Below are positions 10,234 through 22,260 of a stretch of DNA of 64,000 bases, piece by piece. The translations under genes were made by a program, and so were the position numbers. Within the stretch, counting starts at the first letter, position 1; each line of letters begins with the position of its first letter. Under the pieces are notes generated by a model. It worked only from the letters and a program-made list of their open reading frames with translations. It had not been told where the DNA came from and searched no databases. Source of the DNA: Augochlora pura (Eukaryota; Arthropoda; Insecta; Hymenoptera; Halictidae); NCBI RefSeq assembly GCF_028453695.1, contig NC_135773.1, positions 12,090,001 to 12,154,000 on the forward strand. The letters are read 5' to 3'.

Positions 10234-10935
10234 TACCTACAACAATCTGTTAACACGCATTTCCTGAGAGTTGATCGCAAACAATCTGTACCTGAATTTA
10301 AGAAAGAAAATGAAATGTCGCGAAATGCAACCACATATTAAAGCAATTCGATCGTCGAGTTTACGAGAAATACACTGAATAAATTAAGTCGCTTTGGTAG
10401 TTTCTCTCCGATCCTACAAGCTTGTAGTTTGTCAAGGGGGATTGTCAACCTGTGGCGCGACATTCGGCGTTTACAGTTTTACTAAACTGGCATTATTTTA
10501 CGGTCAGATTGATCAACCGTGTGAACTGTCGGCGCTTTTTGTCCCGGCAATCAACAATATATCGATCGGTCGCGCAGCGGGGAATTCCACGAGCGTTCTC
10601 GCGCTCGTTATTTCGTCCGATTCCATGAAATATGAAAGTTTCGGTGTCGTTTCTTTCGCGAGACGGCGCGTCGATGTTAATTTATGTGCCGGCGCGTGTT
10701 TTCCGCTGAAAAGCAAAACCGGTTTACGCGCGTACCGATTTCAAGCGTCGCGGGGCTCGCGCTTATGTAAGCCGCGCGCCGCGTGCATTTTCCGTCCGAC
10801 GAATTTGCATAAACATCCCGAGGTTTTAGGTGCATACGGAATTATCCTTTTGTCCGTGCTCTTTCCTTTGCCTTGCACAATGCTACCGTTACGCAACCGT
10901 TCCCGCTAAGCCGGACAAACCGTCCACCAGAAAGA

Positions 10936-10939
<4 letters not shown>
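10234..10939. other. Spacer and GC-rich island with a long open frame
   Basis: AT-rich to about 10390, then GC-rich. A frame is open from 10394 to 10909 (171 codons) but begins with TTG and has its first ATG only near codon 77, so it is not a conventional gene; it could be part of an exon. No domain is recognised. The end is partly hydrophobic. Confidence 0.35.

Positions 10940-10989
<50 letters not shown>
10940..10989 (+). repeat. (GA)n microsatellite
   Basis: A perfect AG/GA dinucleotide run of about 50 bases. Confidence 0.97.
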
Positions 10990-10992
<3 letters not shown>

Positions 10993-11643
10993 CATCCTGG
11001 AAACGTCCAGCTCGTCGAAGGGAGCCGAATACTTGCGACAGTTTATTGTCACGTGTTTACCGCGTTCCCGTTTGATTTGCATGCGAATGCTGGCCGCTGT
11101 GGTGCGTTTGTCCTTCGTCGCCAATTGCCAATATGCGGCATTCGCGCGAGTCGTGACATAACCAAACGATTGCATCAACCGAACAACGCGTTGCAGCTAA
11201 TGTACAGGTGCAAGGAGAAGATATTCGGTGTGCCTCGGTTAAAAAGTTGTAGAACATCCGCTAACTTCCTGGTACTTACTACCACGGGCTTAATTTATGC
11301 GACGAAATGCTAGATAGGCTGGAGGAGTGTAAACAATCGTAAATTAAGCACCTACGCCGATCTTTCAAGACTAGCTAACAAGTTAACAAATTTCGTTGCG
11401 CGACTAGTATCACGTTTTCGGATGATTTAATCTTTGAAATTCGTGATGTATGTCTTAGACATTTATCTTATTTTTTAAACATTTTATGGAATTGAAAAGT
11501 ATCTCTAAGATATTTGGTCAAATGTTTTTATCATCTACTTACTTTCATCATGAACGCCTGAAATTTAGTTATAAACTTATTTCAAGTATGAGATTATGAG
11601 ATATAAAGACATAATTATTGCCCTTAGTTTCGACTAAATATAG
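10990..11643. other. Island edge and AT-rich spacer
   Basis: GC-rich to about 11300, then AT-rich. The reading frames are extensions of GA-repeat frames or short. Nothing is recognised. Confidence 0.55.
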
Positions 11644-11651
11644 TGCTAAAC
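11644..11651. repeat. Left target-site duplication of the hAT MITE
   Basis: TGCTAAAC, identical to 11860-11867. Confidence 0.88.
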
Positions 11652-11859
11652 CAGGGCTCGGAATTAACTGGCACGCATCACGAGTTTCGCGAGAGCTACG
11701 CCCCTTGACTTGTTTCAGCATCTCAGGTTGCGTGTGCCTGTTATTTTATATGTGTTCATATAGTATTTAGGCAATCGCTGAGAAATAAGACACGCGACAA
11801 TAGTCAGGAGGCGTGGTCCTTGTAATCCTCGTGTTTGTGCCGGTCAATTCCGAGCCCAG
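11652..11859. mobile_element. hAT-type MITE with perfect 8-bp target duplication
   Basis: A 208-bp element. The left end CAGGGCTCGGAATTAACTGG and the right end, CTGGGCTCGGAATTGACCGG when reverse-complemented, form inverted termini that match imperfectly for about 32 bases. The flanks TGCTAAAC at 11644-11651 and 11860-11867 are identical. An 8-bp duplication with CAGGG-type termini defines hAT transposons, and the central TA of TGCTAAAC fits the nnnTAnnn consensus reported for the Buster branch. There is no coding capacity, so it was moved in trans. The intact duplication suggests fairly recent insertion. Confidence 0.88.
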
Positions 11860-11867
11860 TGCTAAAC
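11860..11867. repeat. Right target-site duplication of the hAT MITE
   Basis: TGCTAAAC, identical to 11644-11651. Confidence 0.88.
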
Positions 11868-12960
11868 CGCGAGTTATCTGCCTCTTGCCATTTTATTCAG
11901 AAATCAGTGAGTATTGTTTTACTTTATCCAGCTATAATAATTTCACTTGCATTTACGTTCGTGAATGTAGTTTTCGCCGTAGATATTGATATACTGCTAT
12001 TTTTAAACGAAGCAACCATCGCTTTCCGATTTACTTCGCGCTAATGAAACGCCGAGCATAATTTCTGTAAAACATGGACCTAACCTTCCGGCGTGCAGAC
12101 GGTCTTTCCGGCGTGTAAATAACTGGGAAAAGCCGGGGAGTCGTTGCCCCACAAGCAAATTGCTTAATAAACCGCAGAATATGTAAGTTGCATTAAGTCG
12201 AGCACTTTGTGCGTCCATTTAACGACACCGTTCACGAAATCGTCGTCCTCATCTGGTTAATTCGCCTCATAAATTTCTGCCCCGTCGTCATGCGGTAAGT
12301 GTCCGTGATATTTGCGGCCGCGCATACCGCTCGCCAAGAGAACACCATAATGGAATGCCCATTAGTTCTGGATAAGTGGGTTAATTGTGCATGGGTTTCG
12401 AGGCGCAGGCCGGCGTTAGTGTTGCCGGCGATGCGTAAAAATCGCTTTACGCCTCTTGGCTACCGAAAGGGAAAGGTGTCGTGCGTACGGGAATTGCCCA
12501 ACGTGCATTCTATGAGCTCGTATCGGGACGGGATTAGGTGTTATCGCAAGAGCACCTAATTAACAACCTGCCCCGGCGCGCTCGCGAGCCCCGAGATCCA
12601 CGGGCCCCGCGCCATCTTTGACGAAGGTATCGATAACGGGCGACAAGTTTCCCCGCCGTTCCGGCCCGCGCCGCTTCTTTCTCATCCTTTTAACCGCGAT
12701 ATATCATAATTCCAACGATTACGACATTCCCGGCGCATACTTCAAAATGTTATGACACCCGCCGTGCCTGTTACGAGATCCGTTCCTCCGCGTTTCGACG
12801 CCAATTACCCTTATAATTACAATTGATCGCGCAAGAAATTATCAATCATCTCGCGTTGTCTCTCGACTCGCCTCGCGCAACTTTTAGCGATACGTTCAAT
12901 CTGGGCTCGGTAAAGCCTCGAGCAAAAATATTGTTAACATTTCATTGAGGCATTTACCTA
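11868..12960. other. Mixed spacer and GC-rich island
   Basis: AT-rich to about 12040, then a GC-rich island to about 12700 with TAATTA-type motifs (for example near 12558). A donor-like GCG|GTAAGT occurs at 12294-12300; the preceding open stretch is hydrophobic (Leu-Ile-Trp-Leu-Ile) but has no acceptor upstream. No gene is supported. Confidence 0.45.
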
Positions 12961-14640
12961 CTTCAATTAACCTTTTCTATTTTATTAGATTTTTTTGTGG
13001 TAATTATTACATTGAAATATCATTCGCATCTAATAATATACAGAACTTCTTTTATTTTAAAGATCTCCGTATCGCGTAAGTTCATAAAAATACGCGCTCC
13101 GATTATATGGATAATAAAAATCGATAGAGTTTTTCATTTTTATACCGATTCGATCGTATCTACGATCGCAATAGCGTGGAAGAACTTTATTGAAAGTTTC
13201 GCTTCAGTACACAACGGAGATGTTTGCGCGTAACCCGTCGAAATCTAGTGACGATAGCGAGAGTTCCGCTGGAAGACGTGCCGATCACCATGTTGAATAA
13301 GACCGTTCGTAGATAATTCTCCGAAAAATCAATTACATGTAACGCTATACTGTTTGTAACGTGAGGCTAACAAAGGTTGGTGACGAACTTAACAACTCGG
13401 CTGTACGCGGAAACTTCGGATAAGATTGTGCAAGATAAGGCGGGACAAAATTTACACATGGTTTTATGCATCCTCTCCTCTCGGCTGTAATCTGAGGATC
13501 TTTGTAAACTAAAGAATTCGCACGTCGAAATGATTTCCGACTGGAAATACTACGTTTCGTTACCACTTTCTTAATGGGCGTTTGCCACGGCACAATGTTG
13601 ATGTTTGCTATGATCCCGCACATATTTAGTACAACGTTCGCTTTACCATACTCGTCTTAATATAGAATTTATAATACGATTGTATAAAAGTCAATCTCAT
13701 GTACAAGTAAATATAATTATAAAATTTAATCTCATATATAAGTAAATATAATTATAATTCTCAATTTCTCTTGTAAATAATTCGCAATTAATAATGCCGG
13801 TATTTAATACCGCTAAAGATGCAAGTAGATTATTAATTGGTTTAATTTGTTTATGTCGTTTACACGCTTGCTTGTATGAATGATATGTTACACAAGATAT
13901 ATTATCAGTAAATAATTAAAGAACCACGAGGACCAAAACGGACACACGATCCTGTCAAATATGATTAAGAAGCAAGTGGGTAGAACGTCAAGGAAGTTTA
14001 CAGTTAAGCCTTTCGGCAATTTCACGATGAGCCCACGCGCGAATGCAAATGGTTGACACATCTTAATATCGTCGAATAGATCTACTTAAATCGTATCTAA
14101 TTTACGAACGTTGTTAATTTCAAGTCTCTGAACAGATTAAACCTATAATTCCAACAAGTGGATACGGCGCTGTAATAAATTCAGGAATCACCGTTTCGCA
14201 TCGAACGCTTAAGATATTGGTTAATATGTTGCTCCTCGATAAACGGCTACAGTCTATGACAAAAGTACAATCCTGTGGCAGCTCGATCTCTTCAATTTTT
14301 GCACAAATAGTTCAAGTGACACGTACAGGTCAACTTTACGATGTAAAATGAATGGAAATTTCGTCGTGAAAAAAATTACTGTCCGACCTCCATATTTTAT
14401 TATTTTATATTATATTTGTCTTAATGCAAGCAGTGATGTCTTATATGCTGCAGTATGTCACATATTATTAATTACTATGATGTTACATATAAATTATAAA
14501 CTGTTCTCGATTTCCAAAAATAATTAAAGCTCTTCACCTTCTATTTAATGTACCATAATTTTTATTTCGCGCGATAGCCTGCATTTTGCAAACATCGTAA
14601 AATAGCCCAGCAAAACAGCACACCAAAACAGTTTCCCGAT
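12961..14640. other. AT-rich spacer
   Basis: AT-rich apart from a mixed stretch at 13200-13620. It contains a 35-bp tandem repeat, listed separately. No protein-like frame. Confidence 0.6.
13693..13756 (+). repeat. Two-copy tandem repeat, 35-bp period
   Basis: Two copies of an AATCTCAT...AAGTAAATATAATTATA unit, starting at 13693 and 13728, with few differences. Confidence 0.85.
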
Positions 14641-15093
14641 TACGAAACAACAGTCAAGGGAGCACGCTTCCAAGTGGCTGAGAGTGATCGGCAACGTCTG
14701 GAACGCGGACAACCAAATCGAGAATAGGTTTTAATGAACACGAAAGTTTTCCAGGCGAACGGGCAAAGAGACACACGTTTCCCGTTCGAGCGACCGCATC
14801 GGCGACGCGGCGGCAGAGGACGAAGTCCTCGAAAGACAGGTAACGACGTAATAAAATTGTAAATCATTGGAATAAAACACACAGCACGCGAGGCAACGGG
14901 GATAGATTCGATGCGATGTCACTCGCGGAGCTTGCTCTCTCAAGGCGATGTTACGCTATCGTCCATTATCCATTGTTGCTTATGCGCATACTTGAACCGA
15001 AACCGAGGGAAAAAAGACGCGCCGCTGCGGTTGGATGTTTCGGAGCACACGAGGCTGCAGAAAACGGGCGAAAGAAAGGATCGATCGAAGCGC
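14641..15093. other. Mixed GC block, nothing recognised
   Basis: Moderately GC-rich, with overlapping frames in both strands and no recognised protein. Confidence 0.5.
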
Positions 15094-15187
15094 AGAAAGA
15101 GAGAGAAATAGAGAGAAGGAGAGAGAGAGGGAGGGAGAGAGAGAGAGAGAAGGAGAGAGAAGAAATGGAGACGAAGAGAGAAAAAGG
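15094..15187 (+). repeat. Imperfect (GA)n / GAGAA purine tract
   Basis: Interrupted GAGA, GAAA and GGGA units; translated frames are Arg/Glu or Ser/Leu repeats and not genes. Confidence 0.9.
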
Positions 15188-16017
15188 AGGACGTTTCAGA
15201 GAGACCGTAACGCACAATCAATATTCATAAAGGTGTACTCGCAAACAAGGGGATCGAGGCGGATGAGAGTCCAATTAAGGCACCAGGAAGAGGGAGATTT
15301 CTCGGAGAGTTAGCGCGATGGTAGCATACGCGTGTAAACGCCGTCTTCTACGTATGTATTTAGATCGTGCCGAGCCTAACCTAGGCCCCCAGTCCAGATT
15401 TATTATCCCGCGGGACGTAGGCAGATCGCCCACCACTACCACCGGACCGGCTTCCCACGCATCCCTCATTCGCCGATACCTACTTAGACCCATCGGTCGG
15501 TTGCTTTAGGTTGGGCTAGCTAGCCACGAGATCGGCCCGTTGCTGCATTAAAACACCGTCACGATTTCCCGTCCGCGTACCTAGGCATCTGGCCAAGCGT
15601 GCCGGTGTGTGCACGCTCCCGCGCATACCTCACCTCGGGAAAACTCACGGGAATTAAGTAATCGGCAGCCGCGAGCACAAGGTGTGATCGAAATGACGCA
15701 GGACTCGACCGGTTCCTCCGAGCCGACGGCGGACATGATTTAACGCGATCGCGATCACGATCGAATTCGATGCGCCCTCCACGTTTCTCCAAAATTGACT
15801 GCTTAACCCGTTCACCAGATAAAAAGAAATATTTTGTCATGCCATGAAAACGTCACCAAAAGATAAACCTTTTTTCCTTCATTCAAATCTAAGACTGACC
15901 ATGTATGGTAACATTTCGAATTTGCTCAGTTTAGTTTCGGATACCGTTGTAACGTTTTTAATATATAGTATACTAAGTGTGTCACGATATATTAAGGAAA
16001 AGTGTGTAGGTAACAAC
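15188..16017. other. GC-rich island with AT-rich end
   Basis: GC-rich to about 15800, then AT-rich. A TTAACCCGTTCACC sequence near 15805 resembles a TTAA-element end, but no partner end was found. A short ATG frame (15844-16125) runs into the next element and is not recognised. Confidence 0.5.
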
Positions 16018-16309
16018 CTAGGTTGCCAGGTTTGGAGGCGAGATTCCAGATTGGTAGAGTGGGGTTGGTATGGCGACCCACTCGAAGTCACTCGATCAGC
16101 TAGAGGGTGTCCTTATTGTATTTAGGTTCGGTGACGCGTTAGCATCGCGTCAGACCGTAGCTAAGAAATGCGATACAATAGGGACATCCTTTAGATCTCC
16201 GAGTGTCTCCGATTGCGGCGCACGAGACGAAGTAACGAGAGTCGCTCCACTATACTACCTGTCCCCACTTTACCGATCTGAAATCTTGCACTCAAACCTG
16301 GCAACCAGG
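16018..16309. mobile_element. Long inverted-repeat element, possibly hAT-type
   Basis: The ends GGTTGCCAGGTTTG (from 16021) and its reverse complement (to about 16307) start inverted arms that remain alignable almost to the centre near 16145; for example GTGTCCTTATTGTA on the left pairs with ATGTCCCTATTGTA read from the right. The whole element could fold into an imperfect hairpin. Flanks GTAACAAC and ATAACTAC agree at 6 of 8 bases, which may be a decayed 8-bp duplication (hAT), but this is uncertain. Non-coding. It lies 20 bases from the next element. Confidence 0.6.
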
Positions 16310-16329
16310 ATAACTACTAGCAGGATATA

Positions 16330-16756
16330 CAGGGTGTTGGAAAACGGATACAATATAGAATATAGGACATACTGTATTCTGTAAAAAATCATTAGTAGAC
16401 ACAGGTCGAAAAGTCAACCATTTCTGAGATATAGAAACATCTATTGCCAGCATTACGATTGACTATAAATGACTTGGAAAAATGACGTAATCGAATCTAA
16501 GATGCTTGTCGATTAATTCCTCAGTGATGTGGAATTTCCTAAGCAATTCTTAATTTTCTGCATGAGGAAGATCTAACACGTGTATAAAAATGGAAAGAGC
16601 TCACGTGGATACTCTTCTACAAATACTAAAAAGTCAGTAATAACGATAACAAACAAAAATGTTTCAACATACGTATTTTTGACACAATATAAATGTCGTC
16701 ACGCCTCCTTTCATTTCGGAGTGAACTGAATCGGCCACCGTGTTAGCATCACCCTG
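16330..16756. mobile_element. CAGGGTGT-ended, TA-flanked MITE, copy 1
   Basis: It starts CAGGGTGTTGG and ends ATCACCCTG, with TA on each side (16328-16329 and 16757-16758). TA duplication with short inverted termini fits the Tc1/mariner superfamily. It is about 427 bp, AT-rich and without a transposase frame. Copies with the same ends lie at 36937-37276 and 37805-38243. Confidence 0.65.
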
Positions 16757-17232
16757 TATAGCAAAATGACCGATCGAAAAGCGAGCGGCGCTAACTCAGC
16801 AGGTTAACCCACACGATCGGCCGATCGCGTCATCTTCTTGTAGCTCCGATGACGTCACACGACAGGTTAAAGACCTCGAAATCGGGGCCCCGAAAGCTCC
16901 TATATCTGGATACAGCGATTGAATTAGGCGATTACGCCGCGGCCCCGCTTTCCTTTGAAACGGAACTAGCCGCCTACTTTCAGCGGATCGTGAAACTGCC
17001 GCGGAACGTTCACCGGCCGATTTGAGCCGAAAAACACCATTCAAATTCGTGGAACGACTACTTAAGATAAAGGAAACAGCGTGTTTACACAGTTCGTTAT
17101 GAAGTATGTTTCTCTCGAATTGAGACAGGATTTAATTGGTTTTATCGAGACTCTTCTTGACGACAGCGTTAAATATTCATGTAAGTCGAAAATAAAGGAA
17201 CGTGTTTGTAATTAAGGAATGATTGGCTGTTT
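16757..17232. other. Mixed spacer with 14-bp palindrome
   Basis: GC-rich to about 17040 with the perfect palindrome CGATCGGCCGATCG at 16814-16827, then AT-rich. No gene is recognised. Confidence 0.5.
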
Positions 17233-17450
17233 TATTACCGAATTAATTCGCCGATTTTATAGTGACGCAAGCAACTTTGCAAAAAGTTGTCACTGATGGA
17301 AATAATCCTTTATCAGAAATCATTATAACGACTACATACTGTTATATTACCGAATTAATTCGCCGATTTTATAGTGACGCAAGCAACTTTGCAAAAAGTT
17401 GTCGCTGATGGAAATAATCCTTTATCAGAGATCATTATAACGATTACACA
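17233..17450 (+). repeat. Direct tandem duplication, 112-bp period
   Basis: Copy 1 starts at 17233 and copy 2 at 17345. About 106 bases are shared with only about four to five differences. Each unit has the palindrome CGAATTAATTCG and a perfect hairpin, stem CAACTTT with loop GCAA. The high identity marks a recent duplication. Confidence 0.95.
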
Positions 17451-18160
17451 TCGATCCCCTAATTTTCTAGCGGCGATGAACTAAATCACAGATTATCTGT
17501 GACGAGAACGGGATCACTGGACGAACAATGTGGGTAGCGAGAAAATAATTCAGGACAAAACGCCAGCTTGAAAAAAGAGTATACACGGAGAACGCCGCCA
17601 TTACGTGTAATCGCGCCTGCTCACCGGAATAATGACGCGTAATGCGACGATTAACTGTCATTCCGGTCGATACATTTTACCATTTTTTAATCCGAAGGTC
17701 GGAACCAATCACGACATGGAATGAACATTTTCCATGGTAATTGGGCAAGAGTATACATATTAAGTGTATCAGAATATCATTTCTCGCGAATATTTTATCA
17801 GATGACTGTGCTTCTGCCGACCATATTTTTGATGTGTATAACCGCGTTAGATATCTAAGAAATTTGTGAAATGAGATAGAGGATCTTATACTTGCCCTTT
17901 CGTTTTTATAGCTTTGTGTTATAAATTGTGTTCTTATATTTGAATATTCATATTTAACTGCTTTGGAAATAATGTTACTACAATTCATGCTACGAATTAT
18001 ATTAATTATATAAGTATTATAATTATTCCTCTTTTTACAAATTCCAAAGATATTAATCTTTAAGCTTTTATTTCTTCAAGACAATTTATAAAATCCGCAG
18101 CAAAGAATCACCATTACTCAAATCGTTAAGAAAGAACCATTTCTGTGTCGATTACTCAAA
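17451..18160. other. AT-rich spacer, nothing recognised
   Basis: No protein-like frame or element ends were seen. Confidence 0.6.
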
Positions 18161-19020
18161 ATTCGACAGACGCGTACAGGTTTCTGCGAACGACTGTACA
18201 ACAAGCGGAATCCGATGAAACCGGAAGATACCGGCCGACTGGAACATCGTCACGGCCCTTAAAAATCGATCGTTACAGCGGGATCGACAAGGTTTCACAC
18301 GCGACAACCTAATGCTTCATCCGAGCGCGTGGCCGTCAGACCGCGACAGAAGCGTTACGCAACGATATCGGCGTTTCCCGATGCGATCGCGTCGACACAG
18401 GTACCGGCGCGGCTTGTTCCGGTAGCAATTAAATCGTCCTGGATTTAATGTATTCGTCGAAAAATGGTCGAGGGGGGGTAGGGCGCGTACCCGGAGCGGA
18501 CGCCGCTCACCGGAGCACGGTTACGGTCCGCTCCAGCTCGCGGTTATCGGGGAGAAATCGTAGCGGCGGGTTTTCTCTAGCGCTCGGGGGATATAAATGC
18601 TACGTTACAAGCAGAAGGGACGCGTTAAAAATCCGTTACAAGCGCAAAGAGCTCGGGCCGCGAGCAGGCGATTTACGCCTACGGGCGACTACGGGGGCTG
18701 TACCCGACGCGACGCGCCGCGACGGCCGTCTTCCCCGGCAATAATTAGCGCGTGTGACGGAACGATCCGTCATCATTGATAATTATGACGATTATGCGCG
18801 GCCGGTGGATCGCGTGCGTTAATGCGACCTGCCCCGTCGACCGGCCTCCTCCCCCTACCCCCGGCACACCGGCCACCGCTCTTGTCTGATTGGTGCGCAC
18901 GTCCAACTTAATTGCGCTAAGCTACGAAATGTCGATTAACGATCGCAATAACCAGGCGCCGGGACAACCGTCTTAAATCAACCGCGCCGACGAGACGCGG
19001 GCTCTCGCGAGCCTGGCGAC
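18161..19020. other. GC/CpG-rich island with G-run
   Basis: A GC-rich block with a seven-G run near 18471 and a homeodomain-type cluster of TAATTA/ATTATG cores at about 18738-18800. Frames are open but unrecognised. Confidence 0.45.
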
Positions 19021-19820
19021 AAGCAATGTGCTAAGGAAACACCCGAAAGCGATAAAGTATGCTTTCTGATTGTCATCGCATATTTATATCCAAGTACGAA
19101 AGTATTCGTACAACTTTTCTAAAACTGAATTAAATGCTTCGAAATTTTTATTTTTCGAACGACTGGTTTAGTGTACAATGTCTGAAGTACTTCTTTTTAA
19201 TTTTGCTATTATCATCTGGAATTGACAAAAAAAGAATAAAAATTTCCTGTTTGTTAATTCGTTTCCGGAACTTACGATGAATATTTGAAAAATGTGTTTT
19301 GTATATTTCGCTGATTTATATGCATTTGCCCGAGTTCAGACATCGTTATCCGTTATTGTTAATATTCATTGCACTCATTATCATTATTCATCGTCGGCAA
19401 TTACTGTCAACGTTATAATTCTCAACAGTTATCGTCAACGTTCATTGTCCGTATTTCTTATCAACATTGTCGATATTCTCGTTTCGAATCCATTCTTCGT
19501 AATACCCATATCAAACCGCAACGACGTGGTGAACGTCGAAATCATCGAACGTCCGAGTTCAGCCTGACAATACCATAAACTAACATGAAATTTTGTTTCC
19601 TTTTCGAATAAATAATGAACGGCCATGAATATATATATAAGTTCAGTTAGCTGGCATCTCACGAAACCTTATCCAAGTTCCTTTATCTGAGTCCGGTCTC
19701 GCTCCTTCCGCAGCGTCCTTTTAAGAGGATCGGGCCGAACTAGATTATTTACCGTGGCTCCGATTTGATATACAAGTAATAAAGATTTAATAGCGTGCTA
19801 TTTATATAGTTTATTATTCG
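19021..19820. other. AT-rich spacer, nothing recognised
   Basis: AT-rich with short frames only. Confidence 0.6.
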
Positions 19821-20510
19821 ACGAATGTACGCGGGGATACGATGGGGATTCCGTTGGTTCATTTATTCGTGCGGGTTTTATGTTGTTACGCGGGTTTCTA
19901 CGGCGCGCCCTTTATCACGCGTGACTATGTTCTATCCACCGGCCGGACGACGACCAGGGCGTTTCCGTCGTGCCGCGGTTATGGCTTATCGTTCGGTAAT
20001 AATTGCTCGGCGACTCGGCCAGGATAACATATTATATCCGCGGTGCATATTCAATACAAGGCTGCCGTTAATGTTTTCGTCCGCGGCGTGTAAACAGAGT
20101 TCGGCATATTTATGCAAATAACCAAATAACAGGTAACGAATAACGCGTTATTTACTATCGGCGCGCATAATCGGCAACAGGATTTTCTACGCTGATACGT
20201 TCCGTTCGGCCCGTACGATAATCTCGTGTCGACGATAAATATTCTTTTCGTCTGATTAATTTTAAAGCGTTGTTCAATTAATTATCTGGGACAAGTATGG
20301 TGCCCGTTGCTCAAAAGAAGGCACAATTTCAGGCGGCGTCTCGCTCGCTCCGCCTGGCCTTCACACCCTTGGTTCCCATGGTTTTATAACCCGCCGATAC
20401 TTACTCCTATCGGTAAACAAGATAATAAACTAATCGACGCGAGGAGACCTAATCACCTATCTTGTCCAGCGCGTTAAGTAGCTAATAATAATCGAGTGTC
20501 CGGAATGAAA
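19821..20510. other. Moderately GC-rich island
   Basis: Contains several GATA cores (for example AAGATAATAAAC near 20418 and CTATCTTG near 20458). No gene or splice-flanked exon is recognised. Confidence 0.45.
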
Positions 20511-21440
20511 ATAAAATGCAAAAGTCTAGGTGGTGGGAATCCACTTTATTATACGTAAGTCGCATTCTTCAAATTTTGATATCAATTTTGTAGTGCTTTT
20601 AAATAATAATAATTGCTTAGTAAGATACGAATACGTTATATTCATGTTATTTCATTAATGCTTTAAAGCAGATCGCGTGTATTTTATGTGTCTATACAAT
20701 ATTTTTACAATTTTACTCACACACAGTGTCCATTTATACTGTGCTTTTATAACTTTATTTTATTTAAATAAATTTTTACTATTTTGTGTCGAACTTGGTC
20801 TCTATAATACCCATGCTCTTAAAATGTTGTTTTATTCTTGTGAATTTTTCTCTTTTTTCCTCACTGCTTTCACTCTCACTTCTGCTACACATCCTCTTTC
20901 TGTGTAAACGCTACTTTATTCTCTTAACGCATCCTTTTGCTTTTTGAACGCCACTTTATTCGCTCCTAACGCTGGGATACAAACACGCTGTACAATCTCA
21001 TTAACAACGTAACACGCTATCTCGACTCCGAACAATTAAAAATGTACCAGAGGTTGCCGCCATTGTTCTTTTTATTCCAGAAGATGCCCGAAATATCATA
21101 GGAACCCTTGCAGGTTCTTAAAAATCGAATCAAACTATATATAATAATATATATAAATATGTGTGCATTGAATCGCTTATTCTAGGAATCCTTGAAATAT
21201 TAATTAAGTCTACCGAAATATTAACTAAGAGCGAGTGTTCTAAGAAAACTTTACGAAACCTAAATCTCACTTCTATGAAACAATGCACGCCAGTATTACG
21301 ACTGCTTAGTAGGTTCAGCGATGGTAAGCGAGAACCATTAATAATAACAGAGAACTATTCAGTTCCGTTTCTCTCTGCCACGAATAACATAAATTATGTT
21401 GCATCGAAGTTTTACCAATTTCTGCAATAAATAACATCGG
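20511..21440. other. AT-rich spacer with short imperfect direct repeat
   Basis: AAACGCTACTTTATTCTC near 20905 recurs as GAACGCCACTTTATTCGC about 41 bases on. Otherwise nothing is recognised. Confidence 0.55.
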
Positions 21441-22260
21441 CCGCCGGCAATAAAGAAAGTGTTTGCGAATCGTAATTCACCGCAAGCTCATTAACTTCGA
21501 ATACATCGCGACAGATTAACGTTGCCCCGCCGATTGAAAATTTCCGACTCGCCTAGTTAATGAGAGGATTAAGCGCAGCGTGTGTTGAAAGCTCGCGACA
21601 ATTTACGCCGTCAAATCCGGAGATACTAATTTACAACCGTGAACTGTTACGAATAAAGTGCCGCGGGAAGAGGGTTAGCCACTTTCACCGGCCTGCTGGA
21701 CGTTCTCATCGGATTACCGGGGCAAATTGAAATCGCGGTGAACGGCGTAGTAGGCGAAATAACCGAATACTGCCGGCGATCATCGCCTTCGTCGTCGCCG
21801 TTTCTCCCGTTTCAGTCCTTTGACATCGCGACGCCGTGCATAACCTCGTTACGCGTGTGCGCGCGCAGAGGGGTGCGCAGTTCGCACACGCGCTCGCTTT
21901 ACTCGCGAACACCGGTGGACCGTCGCGCGGAATTTTCTAACGCATTAATTGCAGCTGACTCGGGATTTATAGAGGCCGGCTCATCGATTAAACGGATTTG
22001 CATAGACGCTTTAATTACTGCCGTCGTACTATTTAAAAGGGACATCTCTCATTCCGCCTTCCTCGCTCTCGCGTTCCGGGACGGCGCGCGTTCCTATTTA
22101 CCCGTCGGACGATTTTATTTTCAAAAGAACTAAATTCACCGCGGTTAATTATTCAATGGGCGAAAAACTTGGCACCAGAACGCGCTCCGGAACGCTTTTT
22201 ACGGGAAGGACTCCGTAGAGCTAGTTGAAAGGGACATCCCTCGTTTCTTCTTCGTCGTCC
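21441..22260. other. GC-rich island with TAAT cores
   Basis: CpG-rich sequence with embedded ATTAATTGCA and TTTAATTACTG motifs around 21943 and 22010. Frames are open on both strands without recognisable protein. Possible regulatory DNA. Confidence 0.4.

Noticed and set aside
10394..10909. 171-codon frame as a complete gene
   Set aside because: TTG start, first ATG only after about 76 codons, no domain; at most an exon fragment.
10873..11313. Arg/Glu-repeat frames over GA microsatellites, here and at 15 kb, 49.7 kb, 52.2 kb and 57.9 kb
   Set aside because: The Arg-Glu, Ser-Leu and Glu-Arg runs are translations of dinucleotide repeats.
12182..12300. Hydrophobic open stretch before GTAAGT at 12295 as an exon
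   Set aside because: A stop lies just upstream and no acceptor separates it from the stretch.
15805..15830. Single TTAACCCGTTCACC end as another TTAA element
   Set aside because: No matching inverted end was found within several hundred bases on either side.
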